A stretch of 64,000 nt of DNA. Source: Corynebacterium epidermidicanis (lineage in GTDB: Bacteria > Actinomycetota > Actinomycetes > Mycobacteriales > Mycobacteriaceae). A program made the translations under genes and the position numbers. The stretch is taken from NCBI RefSeq assembly GCF_001021025.1, contig NZ_CP011541.1, positions 1,364,001-1,428,000 on the forward strand, in the 5' to 3' direction. The notes under the pieces are model-generated. The model saw nothing but the letters and a program-made list of their open reading frames with translations, was not told the origin of the DNA and made no database searches. The stretch's first letter is position 1; each line of letters begins with the position of its first letter. Positions 19,641-29,249 of the stretch are shown here, piece after piece.

Positions 19641-20615
19641 GTGGAAGCTAAGAATACCGTCCCCACGGCGAATGCCCCTGCGCTGGTGTTGGAACGAGTC
19701 ACCAAGCGATTTGGGGAGAAAGTAGCTGTCAATCAGCTTTCATTCGAAGTGCCAGCTGGCTCAGTTCTGGCACTCCTAGGCCCCAACGGCGCCGGGAAAA
19801 CCACAACCATCGAGATGTGTGAAGGCTTTCAGCGCCCAACGTCGGGACGCATCTCCGTGCTAGGTCTTGATCCAGCAACTCAGTCTGAACAGGTACGTTC
19901 TCGGATCGGCATCATGCTGCAAGGTAGCGGCGCCTACCCAGGTATCCGAGTCCTGGAAATGCTGAAGCTCATCGCTTCCTATAGCGCAGACCCGCACGAT
20001 CCCGAGTGGCTTTTGGAGTTAGTCGGTTTGGGCGAGCATGCCAAGACGTCCTACCGACGCCTCTCCGGTGGGCAGCAGCAGCGCCTTTCCCTGGCTGCCG
20101 CGCTCATCGGACGCCCAGAGCTTGTCTTCCTAGACGAACCCACCGCAGGGATGGACGCCCAGTCCCGGCTCCGGGTATGGGACATCGTGCGCCAGCTGCG
20201 TACCGACGGCGTGACTGTCATCCTCACCACGCACCTCATGGATGAGGCGGAAGCACTTGCTGACAACGTCATCATCATCGATAAAGGCGAAATTATCGCG
20301 CAGGGCACGCCAGCCCAACTCATGGCACTGTCCTCCGCCGAGCGAGCTCACATTCAGCTCGAGACAGCGGCCGAGCTTGCCTCAGCTAGTTTCTTAGCTG
20401 ACCTCGGTGACGCCGGTTTTACGCTTGACGCTGCCGCCTTCACTGCGCTCCGACCATTGCACTACCGTTTGCAGGCTGCCGCCTCGCCCGAGCTTTTGCA
20501 GGCAATTACGACGGCGGCATGCAACCAAAATGTTTTGCTGCGCCACATTAGCGTCGATTCCTCCTCACTCGAGGATGTTTTCCTTGACCTCACCGGACAC
20601 GAGATGCGGAGTTAA
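19641..20615 (+). CDS. ABC transporter ATP-binding subunit (DrrA-like)
   Basis: 324 residues. Walker A is LLGPNGAGKTTTIEM (about residues 45-60), the signature LSGGQQQRLSLAAAL, Walker B LVFLDEPTAGMDAQ, and the switch TTHLMDEAE. The roughly 100-residue C-terminal extension is typical of daunorubicin-type (DrrA/NodI) ATPases. The start is GTG six bases after mptB, and the gene is followed directly by its permease gene. Substrate unknown; lipid or drug export is the usual role of the class. Confidence 0.9.
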   Translation: MEAKNTVPTANAPALVLERVTKRFGEKVAVNQLSFEVPAGSVLALLGPNGAGKTTTIEMCEGFQRPTSGRISVLGLDPATQSEQVRSRIGIMLQGSGAYPGIRVLEMLKLIASYSADPHDPEWLLELVGLGEHAKTSYRRLSGGQQQRLSLAAALIGRPELVFLDEPTAGMDAQSRLRVWDIVRQLRTDGVTVILTTHLMDEAEALADNVIIIDKGEIIAQGTPAQLMALSSAERAHIQLETAAELASASFLADLGDAGFTLDAAAFTALRPLHYRLQAAASPELLQAITTAACNQNVLLRHISVDSSSLEDVFLDLTGHEMRS

Positions 20616-20616
20616 C

Positions 20617-21396
20617 ATGTCTCAGATTTCCCATAGCCAGTTTTCTCCAGGCACTTTCGCTCCCTGGCCGCAGCGTGCGTCCATCGCGCGCATGATTTGT
20701 GCACAAGCATTAATCGAAGCCAAGCTCTTCTTGCGCCACGGGGAACAACAGCTGCTCTCGTTGATTATTCCGGCCGGTTTTCTCATCGGCCTAACGTTTA
20801 TCGACATCTTGGGGGTTTCCGACCCAGTGTCGGAAGTATTCCCATTTTCGTTGGCGTTGGCAGGCATGAGCGCAGGGTTTACCGGACAGGCAATCGCAGT
20901 AGCTTTCGACCGCCGCTACGGAGCTTTGAAACGCATCGGAGCCTCTGGCGTTCCCTCGTGGACGATAATCTTCGGCAAGGTCGTGGCAGTGTTGGGCGTC
21001 GCTGCGATTCAAACCCTCATTCTGCTCACCCTGGCCCTAGTTCTTGGCTGGCGAACCAACCCCCTATACTTCCTCGGCGCAATCCCCATTCTTATTCTGG
21101 GTGTCATGGCTTTTACCGCGCTCGGCTTAGCACTCGGCGGTCGACTCAGCTCGGAAATGGTGCTGGCAACAGCAAATTTGGCGTGGTTCTTGCTCTTGGG
21201 CGCGGCAGCCTATGCAATGTTTCGAACGGGAGGCGACCCGCACCCAATGCTCAGCATTATCCCATCAGTAGCCTTCGCCGAAGCTGTCAAAGCCGCATTA
21301 TCTGGCGATGTCGCCTGGGCAGATATCTTCTCCCTCGCGGTCTGGACCGCCCTGGCATCAACTGTTGCGACGAAGCTGTTCCGCTTCACGATGTAG
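20617..21396 (+). CDS. ABC-2 type transporter permease
   Basis: 259 residues with about six membrane segments (LSLIIPAGFLIGLTFIDIL; VLGVAAIQTLILLTLALVL; FLGAIPILILGVMAFTALGLAL). It matches the ABC-2/DrrB permease class. The frame is open further upstream, inside the ATPase gene; the ATG at 20617 one base after the ATPase stop is chosen. It pairs with that ATPase as an exporter. Its position between mptB and ctaA is conserved in corynebacteria as I recall. Confidence 0.88.
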   Translation: MSQISHSQFSPGTFAPWPQRASIARMICAQALIEAKLFLRHGEQQLLSLIIPAGFLIGLTFIDILGVSDPVSEVFPFSLALAGMSAGFTGQAIAVAFDRRYGALKRIGASGVPSWTIIFGKVVAVLGVAAIQTLILLTLALVLGWRTNPLYFLGAIPILILGVMAFTALGLALGGRLSSEMVLATANLAWFLLLGAAAYAMFRTGGDPHPMLSIIPSVAFAEAVKAALSGDVAWADIFSLAVWTALASTVATKLFRFTM

Positions 21397-21466
21397 CTTT
21401 GATCGGTGTGGTCGGCCTCACCAAGCTTCAGCGGTAGCGGATGCAGGCTTTAGGTGCTAAGCGGGC

Positions 21467-21480
21467 TAAGATTGATCAGC
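21467..21480 (+). promoter_or_regulatory. -10 element of ctaA (probable leaderless transcript)
   Basis: TAAGAT (21467-21472), eight bases, then GTG at 21481: the same geometry as at mptB. There is no Shine-Dalgarno sequence before the GTG. Confidence 0.55.
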
Positions 21481-22410
21481 GTGACTACTTATTCTGCTGG
21501 TGAATCAACTGCTCAACCCCAAGGAATTGGGTCAATGAAGAACCAGGCCCGCTTGGCAATGGCTGTTCTCATTAGCCAAATAGCGATCCTGGTGACCGGC
21601 TCAATTGTCCGAGTGACCGGATCAGGCTTGGGTTGCGACACCTGGCCTAACTGCCACCAAGGCTCCCTTGTTCCCGTTCAAGGTGCGGCACCCTGGATCC
21701 ATCAGATCATTGAGTTCGGCAACCGTGGTTTGGCTATCTTGCTCGGCCTGCTCACGGTCGCTCTGATCGTTTCTGTCTATCTGGGCCGCCGACGTCCCCT
21801 CATCAAGTATCACGCGTGGGCACAGTTCCTCGGTGTTGTGCTGCAAGCAGTCATCGGTGGTATTTCTGTACACCTCGACCTACGTTGGTGGGCGGTTGCG
21901 ATCCACTTCTTGCCGTCGATGGTGCTGGTGTGGCTGGCGTCCCAGCTTTATGTTCGAATCCGTGAAGTTGACGAAGGAACTTACGAATGGACCTACCTCC
22001 GCCCACTTCGGCTCTTAGCGATTGGCTCCGCCGCTGCTTTGGCCGTGGTGCTCGTAACCGGCACGATGGTCACCGGCGCAGGGGTCCACTCTGGCGATAG
22101 TGGAGTTGGCATGGAAGGGCGCCTGGAAGTCGACATCGCCGAGATGGCCCACATCCACGCTCACTTCATGTACCTCTACCTCGGGTTAACCCTTGGCTTA
22201 GTAACAGCTCTCATTGCTACCAAAGCATCCCAACGCGCGCGAAAGCTCGGTTGGTATTTGGTTGCTTTCATCGTGATCCAGGGTGCTGTCGGCATCATCC
22301 AATATTGGTTCCACATTCCGCGCTGGACAGTGCCCTTCCACGTGGGACTGTCCGGCGTGGTCACGGCGTACAGCGGTTTGCTCTACGCAGTCGGGAAACA
22401 ACGACGTTAG
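21481..22410 (+). CDS. ctaA: Heme A synthase CtaA (COX15 family)
   Basis: 309 residues with eight hydrophobic segments. It oxidises the C8 methyl of heme O to make heme A for cytochrome aa3 oxidase. TGSIVRVTGSGLGCDTWPNC (about residues 38-57) holds the conserved cysteine pair of the first outer loop. HFLPSMVLVWL, AHIHAHFMYLYLGL and FHVGLSGVV supply heme-ligand histidines. A GTG 27 bases upstream (21454) is possible, but the -10 spacing supports 21481. ctaB, the preceding step, is convergent at 23043. Confidence 0.93.
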   Translation: MTTYSAGESTAQPQGIGSMKNQARLAMAVLISQIAILVTGSIVRVTGSGLGCDTWPNCHQGSLVPVQGAAPWIHQIIEFGNRGLAILLGLLTVALIVSVYLGRRRPLIKYHAWAQFLGVVLQAVIGGISVHLDLRWWAVAIHFLPSMVLVWLASQLYVRIREVDEGTYEWTYLRPLRLLAIGSAAALAVVLVTGTMVTGAGVHSGDSGVGMEGRLEVDIAEMAHIHAHFMYLYLGLTLGLVTALIATKASQRARKLGWYLVAFIVIQGAVGIIQYWFHIPRWTVPFHVGLSGVVTAYSGLLYAVGKQRR

Positions 22411-22422
22411 TCTTAAGTTCCT

Positions 22423-22458
22423 CCGCTGCCCCCAAGCTGGTTTCCGGCGTGGGGGCGG
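22423..22458 (+). terminator. Terminator candidate of ctaA
   Basis: CCGC-TGC-CCCCA (22423-22434) pairs with TGGGGGCGG (22450-22458), with a small bulge in the left arm, and is followed by TTGTCATTT. Confidence 0.5.
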
Positions 22459-22847
22459 TTGTCATTTCACCGGTTCCCCGATGTCCTCCATGGCATGCAA
22501 AAGCTTGCCGACGCCAGAAGCCCCGGCACAATCAGCCATCAGCCTCAATCGTGCCGTGGACGACTCTTATGAAGACGTGGCCTGCTAGAACACTGACGCG
22601 TTAAGTAGCAAAAGTGTGCCCAGGCATCGCAATGCTCCTAGAATGCGCCGCGGGTTTTGTCGCTTTCCGAGAGCAATTACAGACTCCCCGTCGAACCACT
22701 GCTAGGCAGATGAAGAACACGCCTCACGTGCTGCGATCGCCGGATGAGCAGACGTCAATCCTGAGGACTCGTTGTGCTCAGATGAATCGCCGTTTTGATC
22801 TAAGCGTAGGAACTGGTTGACCAGCTCGCTTGTGACCACGCTTAGCC

Positions 22848-22886
22848 GACCGGGGCGCGCGTGTTTGTGTATCCCGGTCTTCGGAT
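22848..22886 (+). terminator. Orphan hairpin with T-rich tail
   Basis: GACCGGG (22848-22854) and CCCGGTC (22873-22879) form a perfect 7-bp stem followed by TTCGGATTGTTCTTT. It lies more than 400 bases after ctaA with no gene between, so it may end a short untranslated RNA. Confidence 0.35.
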
Positions 22887-22989
22887 TGTTCTTTGTGGAT
22901 CTACCTGGGACTGCACCGCTGACGAGACGCCAACCAGCCCTACCTCTTTACATGACGCGCAAACGACAGACGTCGACAAGCAGCAAAAT

Positions 22990-23016
22990 GCCCTCCCGTA
23001 GTGTGATCGAGAGGGC
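22990..23016 (-). terminator. Terminator of ctaB
   Basis: GCCCTC (22990-22995) pairs with GAGGGC (23011-23016). On the minus strand the stem is followed by ATTTTGCTGC. It lies 27 bases beyond the ctaB stop codon. Confidence 0.6.
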
Positions 23017-23042
23017 TAAGTTCCGCGGAAGCTCTACGGCTA

Positions 23043-23975
23043 CTAGAACAGCGTGAGGTTCCAACCCAAATGGCTACCCACAGTGGTGAGGCCGAGGAGG
23101 GCGTCGACGGACAAGGCGACGAAGACCAGGGCTAGGTAGTTGTTGGACAGAATAAATAGTGCCAATGGTTTAGTCTCCTGGCCTCGGGAAACTTTGTGAT
23201 GCAGCGAGGTGGCCATGATGATAAACCAGATGCCAGCGATCACCGCGGCAGTGGCATAAACCCAGCCGGCGGCCGGGATAAGCAGGAAGGTGACCAGCAC
23301 CGTAATCCAGGTGTACACCACGATCTGACGGGTAACTTCAGCTGCTGGCTTGACCACTGGGAGCATCGGTACGCCGGCGGCCGCGTAGTCATCGCGGTAT
23401 TTCATGGCTAGCGCCCAGGTGTGTGGCGGGGTCCAGAAGAAGATGATCAAGAACAGCACGATTGCCTGCCACCACTGTGCGGGAGTGCCTGCAGGCGTAT
23501 TAGATGTGATGACAGCCCAACCAACCACGACCGGCATGCATCCGGCAGCGCCACCCCAGACGATGTTCATGGGGGTCGAACGTTTCAACCACTTGGTGTA
23601 AATGAAAATGTAGAACGCGATGGTTGCCATCACGAAAACCGCAGCCAGCAAAGAGTGACAAAGCAACCACAGCCACAGGAAGCTCACAATGGTGAGGGTC
23701 CAGGCAAAGATCGTCGCATTGCGGTTGCTCACCGTAGCTTTAGCCAGCGGACGCTTCTGTGTACGTCCCATCAGCTTGTCGATATCTGAATCGGCGACCA
23801 TATTAAAGGTGTTCGCCGCCGCGGCACCCATCCATCCGCCAATGACCGTGAGCAAGATTAGCACCATGTGGTTGTGTCCACGGTCGGCCTGTAGCATCGC
23901 GGGAATCGTTGCTACCAGCAAAAGTTCGATAACCCTAGGCTTCGTCAGCGCAATGTATGCCTTGATCGTCTCCAA
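23043..23975 (-). CDS. ctaB: Protoheme IX farnesyltransferase CtaB
   Basis: 310 residues, a UbiA-family membrane prenyltransferase with about nine hydrophobic segments. It makes heme O from heme B and farnesyl diphosphate. The two acidic prenyl-diphosphate motifs are [20 protein letters not shown] and [20 protein letters not shown]. The start is TTG at 23975, supported by GGAGG seven bases upstream and by the usual N-terminus ([17 protein letters not shown]). It is divergent from tkt. Confidence 0.94.
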   Translation of the reverse strand: METIKAYIALTKPRVIELLLVATIPAMLQADRGHNHMVLILLTVIGGWMGAAAANTFNMVADSDIDKLMGRTQKRPLAKATVSNRNATIFAWTLTIVSFLWLWLLCHSLLAAVFVMATIAFYIFIYTKWLKRSTPMNIVWGGAAGCMPVVVGWAVITSNTPAGTPAQWWQAIVLFLIIFFWTPPHTWALAMKYRDDYAAAGVPMLPVVKPAAEVTRQIVVYTWITVLVTFLLIPAAGWVYATAAVIAGIWFIIMATSLHHKVSRGQETKPLALFILSNNYLALVFVALSVDALLGLTTVGSHLGWNLTLF

Positions 23976-24319
23976 GGATTAGCCTCCAGCAACGTTAAAG
24001 TCGAATAAAAAGATAGAAGTTGATATGCCAACTATCTAACCGTGTCCCTACTAGTCGTAAGGCGAGGCCGAAAAGTTCCCTCTATGGGAAAACTCACCAA
24101 AGTAACGGACCTCCGATCGATCAATGTTAGCCCTTCCTGGGGCAGGAACTTAAATCGACACCTCCGACTAAAGAATGAATCCTTCCTTAGATTGGGGGTA
24201 TTGCAGCGTGGGCGTCGACAAGCCCAAGGGCCCCAACCATGAAAAAACCAGCCCCCGCTCGCGCGATCTTTCATTATGCTGGGTAATCGTTAGTGTTTTG
24301 AACTATTTGAGGAGCTGTT
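23976..24319. other. Divergent ctaB / tkt regulatory region
   Basis: 344 bp with no convincing gene. Near the ctaB side GATAGAAGTTG (24012-24022) and CAACTATC (24029-24036) form an inverted repeat with a three-base bulge, operator-like. A full GGGCGTCGACAAGC motif sits at 24210-24223. The tkt side has TATGCT and TAATCG stretches (24274-24291) as possible -10 elements, and GAGGAGC directly before the tkt GTG. The pentose-phosphate operon is a known target of several corynebacterial regulators; no specific site can be assigned here. Confidence 0.45.
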
Positions 24320-26410
24320 GTGGGATTGTCACCTGAGCTGGAGAAGATTGTTACGCGGAACTACCCGGCGGACTGGACGGACCTCGACACTTTGGCGGTT
24401 GACACCACCCGTGTCCTGGCCGCAGACGCAGTGCAAAAAGTTGGATCGGGTCACCCTGGCACCGCGATGAGCCTTGCTCCTCTCGCCTACACGCTTTACC
24501 AGCGGATTATGCAGCACAACCCGGCTGACCCTGAATGGGTCGGCCGTGATCGTTTCGTGCTTTCCTGTGGCCACACCTCACTCACGCAGTACATCCAGCT
24601 CTACCTCGCAGGTTTCGGGCTCGAAATGGCCGATTTGCAGGCCCTGCGCACCTGGGGTGCCCTTACCCCAGGACACCCAGAATACGGACACACCAGGGGC
24701 GTGGAAATCACCACGGGCCCACTTGGACAGGGCTTGGCCTCCGCTGTGGGCATGGCAATGGCCGCTCGACGCGAACGTGGTCTGCTTGATCCTGATGCTC
24801 CGGCGGGTGAATCCATTTGGGATCACTACATTTACGTCATCGCCTCAGATGGTGACATTCAAGAGGGCGTGACCGCAGAAGCGAGCTCGTTGGCAGGCAC
24901 CCAGCAGCTGGGCAACTTGATCGTCTTCTGGGACGATAACCGCATCTCGATCGAAGACAACACCCAAATCGCATTCACCGAAGATGTTGCAGCACGCTAC
25001 CGGGCTTATGGCTGGCAGGTGCTCGAGGTCGAAGGCGGTGAAGATGTCGTTGCCATCGAGGAGGCCGTTGCCCAAGCCAAGGCAGATCCTCGCCCGACTT
25101 TCATCCGCGTGCGCACCATCATTGGCTACCCCGCCCCCACGCTAATGAATACCGGGGGCGTGCACGGAGCAGCCCTGGGTGAAAAAGAAGTTGCCGAGAC
25201 TAAGAAGGTGCTCGGTTTCGATCCAGAGCAGCACTTCCACATTGACGACGAGGTCCTCGCACACACCCGCAAGGCGGTCGAGCGTGGCACTGCTCTTCAA
25301 GCGAAGTGGCAGGAGCGTTTCGACGCCTGGGCCGAGGCGCACCCTGACGCCCACGAACATTTCCGACGCACCCAAGCTCGGGAGCTGCCCGAAAACTGGA
25401 CAGCTGCCTTGCCTACTTGGGAACCAGATGCCAAGGGCGTAGCCACGCGTAAGGCTTCCGCCGAGGTTATCCAGGCCATCGCAGCACAGCTCCCAGAGTT
25501 CTGGGGTGGCTCGGCAGACTTGGCCGGATCGAACAACACCGTAATCAAGGGCGCGGACTCCTTCGGACCGACCGAAATTACTACGGACACTTGGACTGCG
25601 CAGCCCTACGGTCGCAATTTGCATTTTGGTATCCGCGAACATGCGATGGGTGCGATCCTCAACGGGATGGCCCTCCATGGTCGTAACCGTCCATACGGCG
25701 GTACCTTCCTGATTTTCTCCGAGTACATGCGCCCAGCTGTCCGCCTCGCCGCGCTCATGGGCATTGACGTCACCTACGTATGGACCCATGATTCCATTGG
25801 CCTCGGCGAAGATGGCCCGACACACCAACCAATCGAACAGCTCGCAGCACTGCGCGCTATTCCAGGTTTGGCAGTTCTGCGACCAGCAGACGCCAACGAG
25901 ACGGCCGCTGCATGGCAGGCGTGCATCGAAGCTCAACCTGGGCCAAAGGGTCTGGCGTTAACGCGACAGGATGTGCCAGTACTAGCCGGGACCAAGGAAA
26001 AGGCCACCGAAGGCGTACGCCGGGGTGGCTACGTCCTGGTTGAAGCATCAACAGGCACCCCCGAGTTGATCTTGATTGCCACCGGCTCCGAAGTTCAAAT
26101 CGCTATCGAGGCCGCCGAGGCGCTGGAAGCCGAAGGAACGCCTACCCGAGTCGTTTCTATGCCTTGCCTCGATTGGTTCCTTGGACAAGACAGCGCCTAC
26201 CGCGACGAAGTGCTTCCGCCAGCGGTCACTGCACGAGTTTCCGTCGAAGCTGGCGTGGCTATGCCGTGGTACCAGCTCCTCGGCAGCCAGGGTGAAGCAG
26301 TTTCCTTGGAACACTTTGGTGCTTCCGCTGACTACCAAACGCTTTACCGTGAGTTCGGTATGACCACCGAGCATGTTTTGTCCGCAGCCCATCGCACCCT
26401 CAACCGCTAA
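24320..26410 (+). CDS. tkt: Transketolase
   Basis: Thiamine-diphosphate enzyme moving two-carbon units in the non-oxidative pentose phosphate pathway. 696 residues. GSGHPGTAMSLAPLAY (about residues 42-57) and SDGDIQEGVTAEASSLAG bind the diphosphate. WTHDSIGLGEDGPTHQPIEQ is the conserved loop of the pyrimidine domain. The start is GTG at 24320 with GAGGAGC upstream. First gene of tkt-tal-zwf-opcA-pgl; tal begins eight bases downstream. Confidence 0.97.
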   Translation: MGLSPELEKIVTRNYPADWTDLDTLAVDTTRVLAADAVQKVGSGHPGTAMSLAPLAYTLYQRIMQHNPADPEWVGRDRFVLSCGHTSLTQYIQLYLAGFGLEMADLQALRTWGALTPGHPEYGHTRGVEITTGPLGQGLASAVGMAMAARRERGLLDPDAPAGESIWDHYIYVIASDGDIQEGVTAEASSLAGTQQLGNLIVFWDDNRISIEDNTQIAFTEDVAARYRAYGWQVLEVEGGEDVVAIEEAVAQAKADPRPTFIRVRTIIGYPAPTLMNTGGVHGAALGEKEVAETKKVLGFDPEQHFHIDDEVLAHTRKAVERGTALQAKWQERFDAWAEAHPDAHEHFRRTQARELPENWTAALPTWEPDAKGVATRKASAEVIQAIAAQLPEFWGGSADLAGSNNTVIKGADSFGPTEITTDTWTAQPYGRNLHFGIREHAMGAILNGMALHGRNRPYGGTFLIFSEYMRPAVRLAALMGIDVTYVWTHDSIGLGEDGPTHQPIEQLAALRAIPGLAVLRPADANETAAAWQACIEAQPGPKGLALTRQDVPVLAGTKEKATEGVRRGGYVLVEASTGTPELILIATGSEVQIAIEAAEALEAEGTPTRVVSMPCLDWFLGQDSAYRDEVLPPAVTARVSVEAGVAMPWYQLLGSQGEAVSLEHFGASADYQTLYREFGMTTEHVLSAAHRTLNR

Positions 26411-26418
26411 AGGAAGTA

Positions 26419-27501
26419 ATGTCTACTCTCGCTCAATTGCACTCTGCCGGGACCTCGGTGTGGCTCGACGACCTCTCTCGAGACCGCCTCGATTCCGGCA
26501 ACCTGAGCCAACTCATCGCCGAGACCGGGATCCTCGGAGTCACCACCAATCCATCCATCTTCCAGGCCGCGATGACCACCGGCTCCGCCTACGATGCCCA
26601 GCTCGCTCAGCTCGGTTCTCGTGGACTTTCCGCCGACGACGCGGTGTATGAGCTTGCCATCCAAGACGTCCAACGTGCTTGCGATGCATTCGCCGAAACC
26701 CATCGCAAAACCAACGGTGAAGACGGCTGGGTGTCCATCGAGGTCGACCCCCGACTCGCACGTGACGCCGACGCCACATTAGCCCAAGCCAAAACGCTGC
26801 GGGATCGGATCGACCGTGACAACATCATGATCAAGATCCCTGCCACCGAGGAAGCATTGCCCGCCATCACCGCGACGCTGGCCGCAGGCATTAGCGTGAA
26901 CGTAACGCTCATCTTCTCCGAAGTCCGCTACCGTGCCGTGATGGATGCCTTTGCCGCTGGATTGCAGCAAGCAGCGACGCAGGGCCACAACGTTTCCGCC
27001 ATCCGCTCAGTGGCATCATTCTTCGTTTCTCGCGTCGATGCCGAAATTGATGGACGGCTCGAAGCAATTGGAACCCCAACTGCATTGGAGCTTCGGGGCA
27101 AAGCAGCGATCGCGAACGCACGCTTGGCTTACGCCGCGTTCGAAGACTTCTTTGCCACCCATGAGCTTCCCGCTGGTGCGCACGTGCAGCGACCACTGTG
27201 GGCGTCGACAAGCGTGAAGAACCCCAATTACCCTGCCGATATGTACGTCGTTGAATTGATTGGGCCGCGTACGGTGAACACCATGCCGGAGCAGACTCTG
27301 CGTGCCACTTTGGACACCGCAAGCACTCCCGAGAACTCACTACAAGGGAAAGCGGAGGAATCTCGCGAGGTTTTTGCTGCGCTGCATGAGTGTGGCATTG
27401 ACTTTGAAGATGTCTTTGCGAAGCTGGAGAATGAAGGAATCGAGAAGTTTGAGGCTAGTTGGCGCGACCTGTTGTCCTCAGTAGCACAACGCCTGAATTA
27501 A
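26419..27501 (+). CDS. tal: Transaldolase
   Basis: 360 residues, the longer actinobacterial form. The Schiff-base lysine is in DNIMIKIPATEEALPAI (Lys139), and GVTTNPSIFQAAM is the conserved N-terminal strand. It exchanges dihydroxyacetone units between sedoheptulose-7-P and glyceraldehyde-3-P. AGGAAG precedes the ATG. A copy of the polar motif at 27204-27213 is embedded here and read as ASTS, a different frame from its copies in other genes. Confidence 0.97.
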   Translation: MSTLAQLHSAGTSVWLDDLSRDRLDSGNLSQLIAETGILGVTTNPSIFQAAMTTGSAYDAQLAQLGSRGLSADDAVYELAIQDVQRACDAFAETHRKTNGEDGWVSIEVDPRLARDADATLAQAKTLRDRIDRDNIMIKIPATEEALPAITATLAAGISVNVTLIFSEVRYRAVMDAFAAGLQQAATQGHNVSAIRSVASFFVSRVDAEIDGRLEAIGTPTALELRGKAAIANARLAYAAFEDFFATHELPAGAHVQRPLWASTSVKNPNYPADMYVVELIGPRTVNTMPEQTLRATLDTASTPENSLQGKAEESREVFAALHECGIDFEDVFAKLENEGIEKFEASWRDLLSSVAQRLN

Positions 27502-27601
27502 GATCGGTTACCGTCGAACAAAGTGCACCCATGGTCTGGCAATCTGCAAGTTGCTAGGCTCCGGTGCACTTCATGCCTTACACCCGCAACCAAGGAGCAC
27601 C

Positions 27602-29164
27602 GTGGTTTCCTCCCCTGTCGCAACCGGATCTGGCAACAGCGAGCAATGGGTCAACCCGTTGAAAGACCCGCATGACAAGCGCCTACCTCGCATCGCCGGC
27701 CCTTCCGGCATGGTGATCTTCGGTGTCACCGGCGACCTTGCCCGAAAGAAGTTGCTGCCAGCCATTTACGACCTCGCAAACCGAGGTCTACTTCCCGCTG
27801 GGTTTGCGCTGGTCGGTTTTGGTCGCCGTGACTGGTCGAAGCAGGATTTCGAGGACTATGTCCACGAAGCTGTTCTAGCCGGTGCCCGCACTGACATCCG
27901 CGAGCATGTGTTTAAGCGACTGGCCGAGGGCATGCATTTCGTCTCCGGCAACTTCGACGACGACCAGGCTTTTGATACCCTCGCCGAAACCCTAGCTAGC
28001 CTAGATGCCAGCCGAGGCACCGCCGGAAACTGGGCCTTCTACCTGTCGGTTCCGCCAGACTTTTTCGACGACGTAGTCAACCAACTGGACCGTTCCGGAA
28101 TGGCACACGCGACGCAGCATTCCTGGCGTCGGGTGATTATTGAGAAGCCCTTCGGACACGATCAAGAAAGCGCCCGCAAGCTAAACGTCGCCGTAAACCG
28201 CGTCTTCCCGGAAGATTCAGTCTTCCGCATCGACCATTACCTAGGCAAAGAGACGGTCCAAAACATTCTGGCGCTCCGCTTTGCTAACCAACTCTTTGAC
28301 CCGCTCTGGAATGCGAACTTTGTCGACCACGTCCAAATCACGATGGCCGAAGACATCGGTCTGGGCGGCCGCGCGGGCTACTACGACGGCATTGGTGCCG
28401 CTCGTGACGTGATCCAAAACCACTTGCTGCAGCTGCTGGCATTGGTGGCAATGGAAGAGCCGATTACCTACACTCCCCAAGAATTAAGGGCGGAGAAAAT
28501 TAAGGTGCTGCGCGCTACCGCGCCGGTGTACCCCTTGGCGAAAACCACGGCACGTGGCCAGTACACCGCTGGGTGGCAAGGCTCCCAGGCTGTCGTGGGT
28601 CTGCGTGAAGAGGAAGGCTTTGACCCAGAATCGAATACCGAGACGTTCGCTGCTTGCACCCTGAACATCAATTCGCGACGATGGGCAGGCGTTCCGTTCT
28701 ACCTGCGTTCGGGCAAGCGCCTGGGCCGACGAGTCACCGAGATCGCCATCGTGTTCAAACAAGCTCCGCATCTGACCTTTGCCGAATCCACTACCGCGGC
28801 GCAAGGACCCAACGCTCTGGTGATCCGCGTGCAACCGGATGAAGGCGTATTGATGCGTTTTGGCTCCAAGGTCCCAGGTTCCACCATGGAAGTCCGCGAT
28901 GTAAATATGGATTTCTCCTACTCCGAAGCGTTCACCGAACAGTCCCCAGAAGCCTATGAACGCCTCATTCTGGATGCCCTGCTCGACGAAAACTCACTTT
29001 TCCCAACCAATGAAGAGGTGGAGCTGAGCTGGGCAATCCTGGACCCTATCTTGGAGTATTGGGCTAGCCGCGGTCGGCCAGACGATTATCCGGCAGGCAC
29101 GTGGGGTCCAGAATCGGCAGATAAGATGATGGCGCGTTCCGGACGTACGTGGCGTCGCCCCTAA
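27602..29164 (+). CDS. zwf: Glucose-6-phosphate 1-dehydrogenase
   Basis: 520 residues. First enzyme of the oxidative pentose phosphate pathway, producing NADPH. VIFGVTGDLARKKLLPAIY is the nucleotide-binding turn, and RIDHYLGKETVQNILALRF contains the catalytic His/Asp region and substrate lysine. The GTG at 27602 is chosen over an upstream open frame to 27551 because AAGGAG lies six bases before it. The 100-bp gap after tal may hold an internal promoter. Works with OpcA, encoded 85 bp downstream. Confidence 0.96.
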   Translation: MVSSPVATGSGNSEQWVNPLKDPHDKRLPRIAGPSGMVIFGVTGDLARKKLLPAIYDLANRGLLPAGFALVGFGRRDWSKQDFEDYVHEAVLAGARTDIREHVFKRLAEGMHFVSGNFDDDQAFDTLAETLASLDASRGTAGNWAFYLSVPPDFFDDVVNQLDRSGMAHATQHSWRRVIIEKPFGHDQESARKLNVAVNRVFPEDSVFRIDHYLGKETVQNILALRFANQLFDPLWNANFVDHVQITMAEDIGLGGRAGYYDGIGAARDVIQNHLLQLLALVAMEEPITYTPQELRAEKIKVLRATAPVYPLAKTTARGQYTAGWQGSQAVVGLREEEGFDPESNTETFAACTLNINSRRWAGVPFYLRSGKRLGRRVTEIAIVFKQAPHLTFAESTTAAQGPNALVIRVQPDEGVLMRFGSKVPGSTMEVRDVNMDFSYSEAFTEQSPEAYERLILDALLDENSLFPTNEEVELSWAILDPILEYWASRGRPDDYPAGTWGPESADKMMARSGRTWRRP

Positions 29165-29249
29165 GCTCGCCACGCATCGTCCCCGAATCACCTTCCCTCG
29201 GCAACATTTTGCTCCTGGCACCTCGGCTACTACCTCCGAAAGCACTCTC

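Larger units (their letters stand above)
22411..23042. other. 632-bp gap between ctaA and ctaB without a convincing gene
   Basis: Several frames are open for 60-80 codons, but none has protein-like composition or a good ribosome-binding site. Visible elements are a ctaA terminator candidate (22423-22458), a TAGAAT (-10-like, about 22639), the hairpin GACCGGG...CCCGGTC (22848-22879) followed by T-rich sequence, one copy of the polar motif (22972-22981), and the ctaB terminator (22990-23016). In C. glutamicum a quinone oxidoreductase gene occupies this place, to my recollection. I see no recognisable remnant. A small RNA between 22640 and 22885 is possible but unproven. Confidence 0.5.

Noticed and set aside
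22614-23056. Open frames of 68 and 79 codons on the plus strand between ctaA and ctaB
   Set aside because: Composition is not protein-like, no ribosome-binding site, and the second runs through terminators and into ctaB on the opposite strand.
24032-24274. 80-codon open frame upstream of tkt on the minus strand
   Set aside because: No protein-like features and it overlaps the divergent regulatory region.
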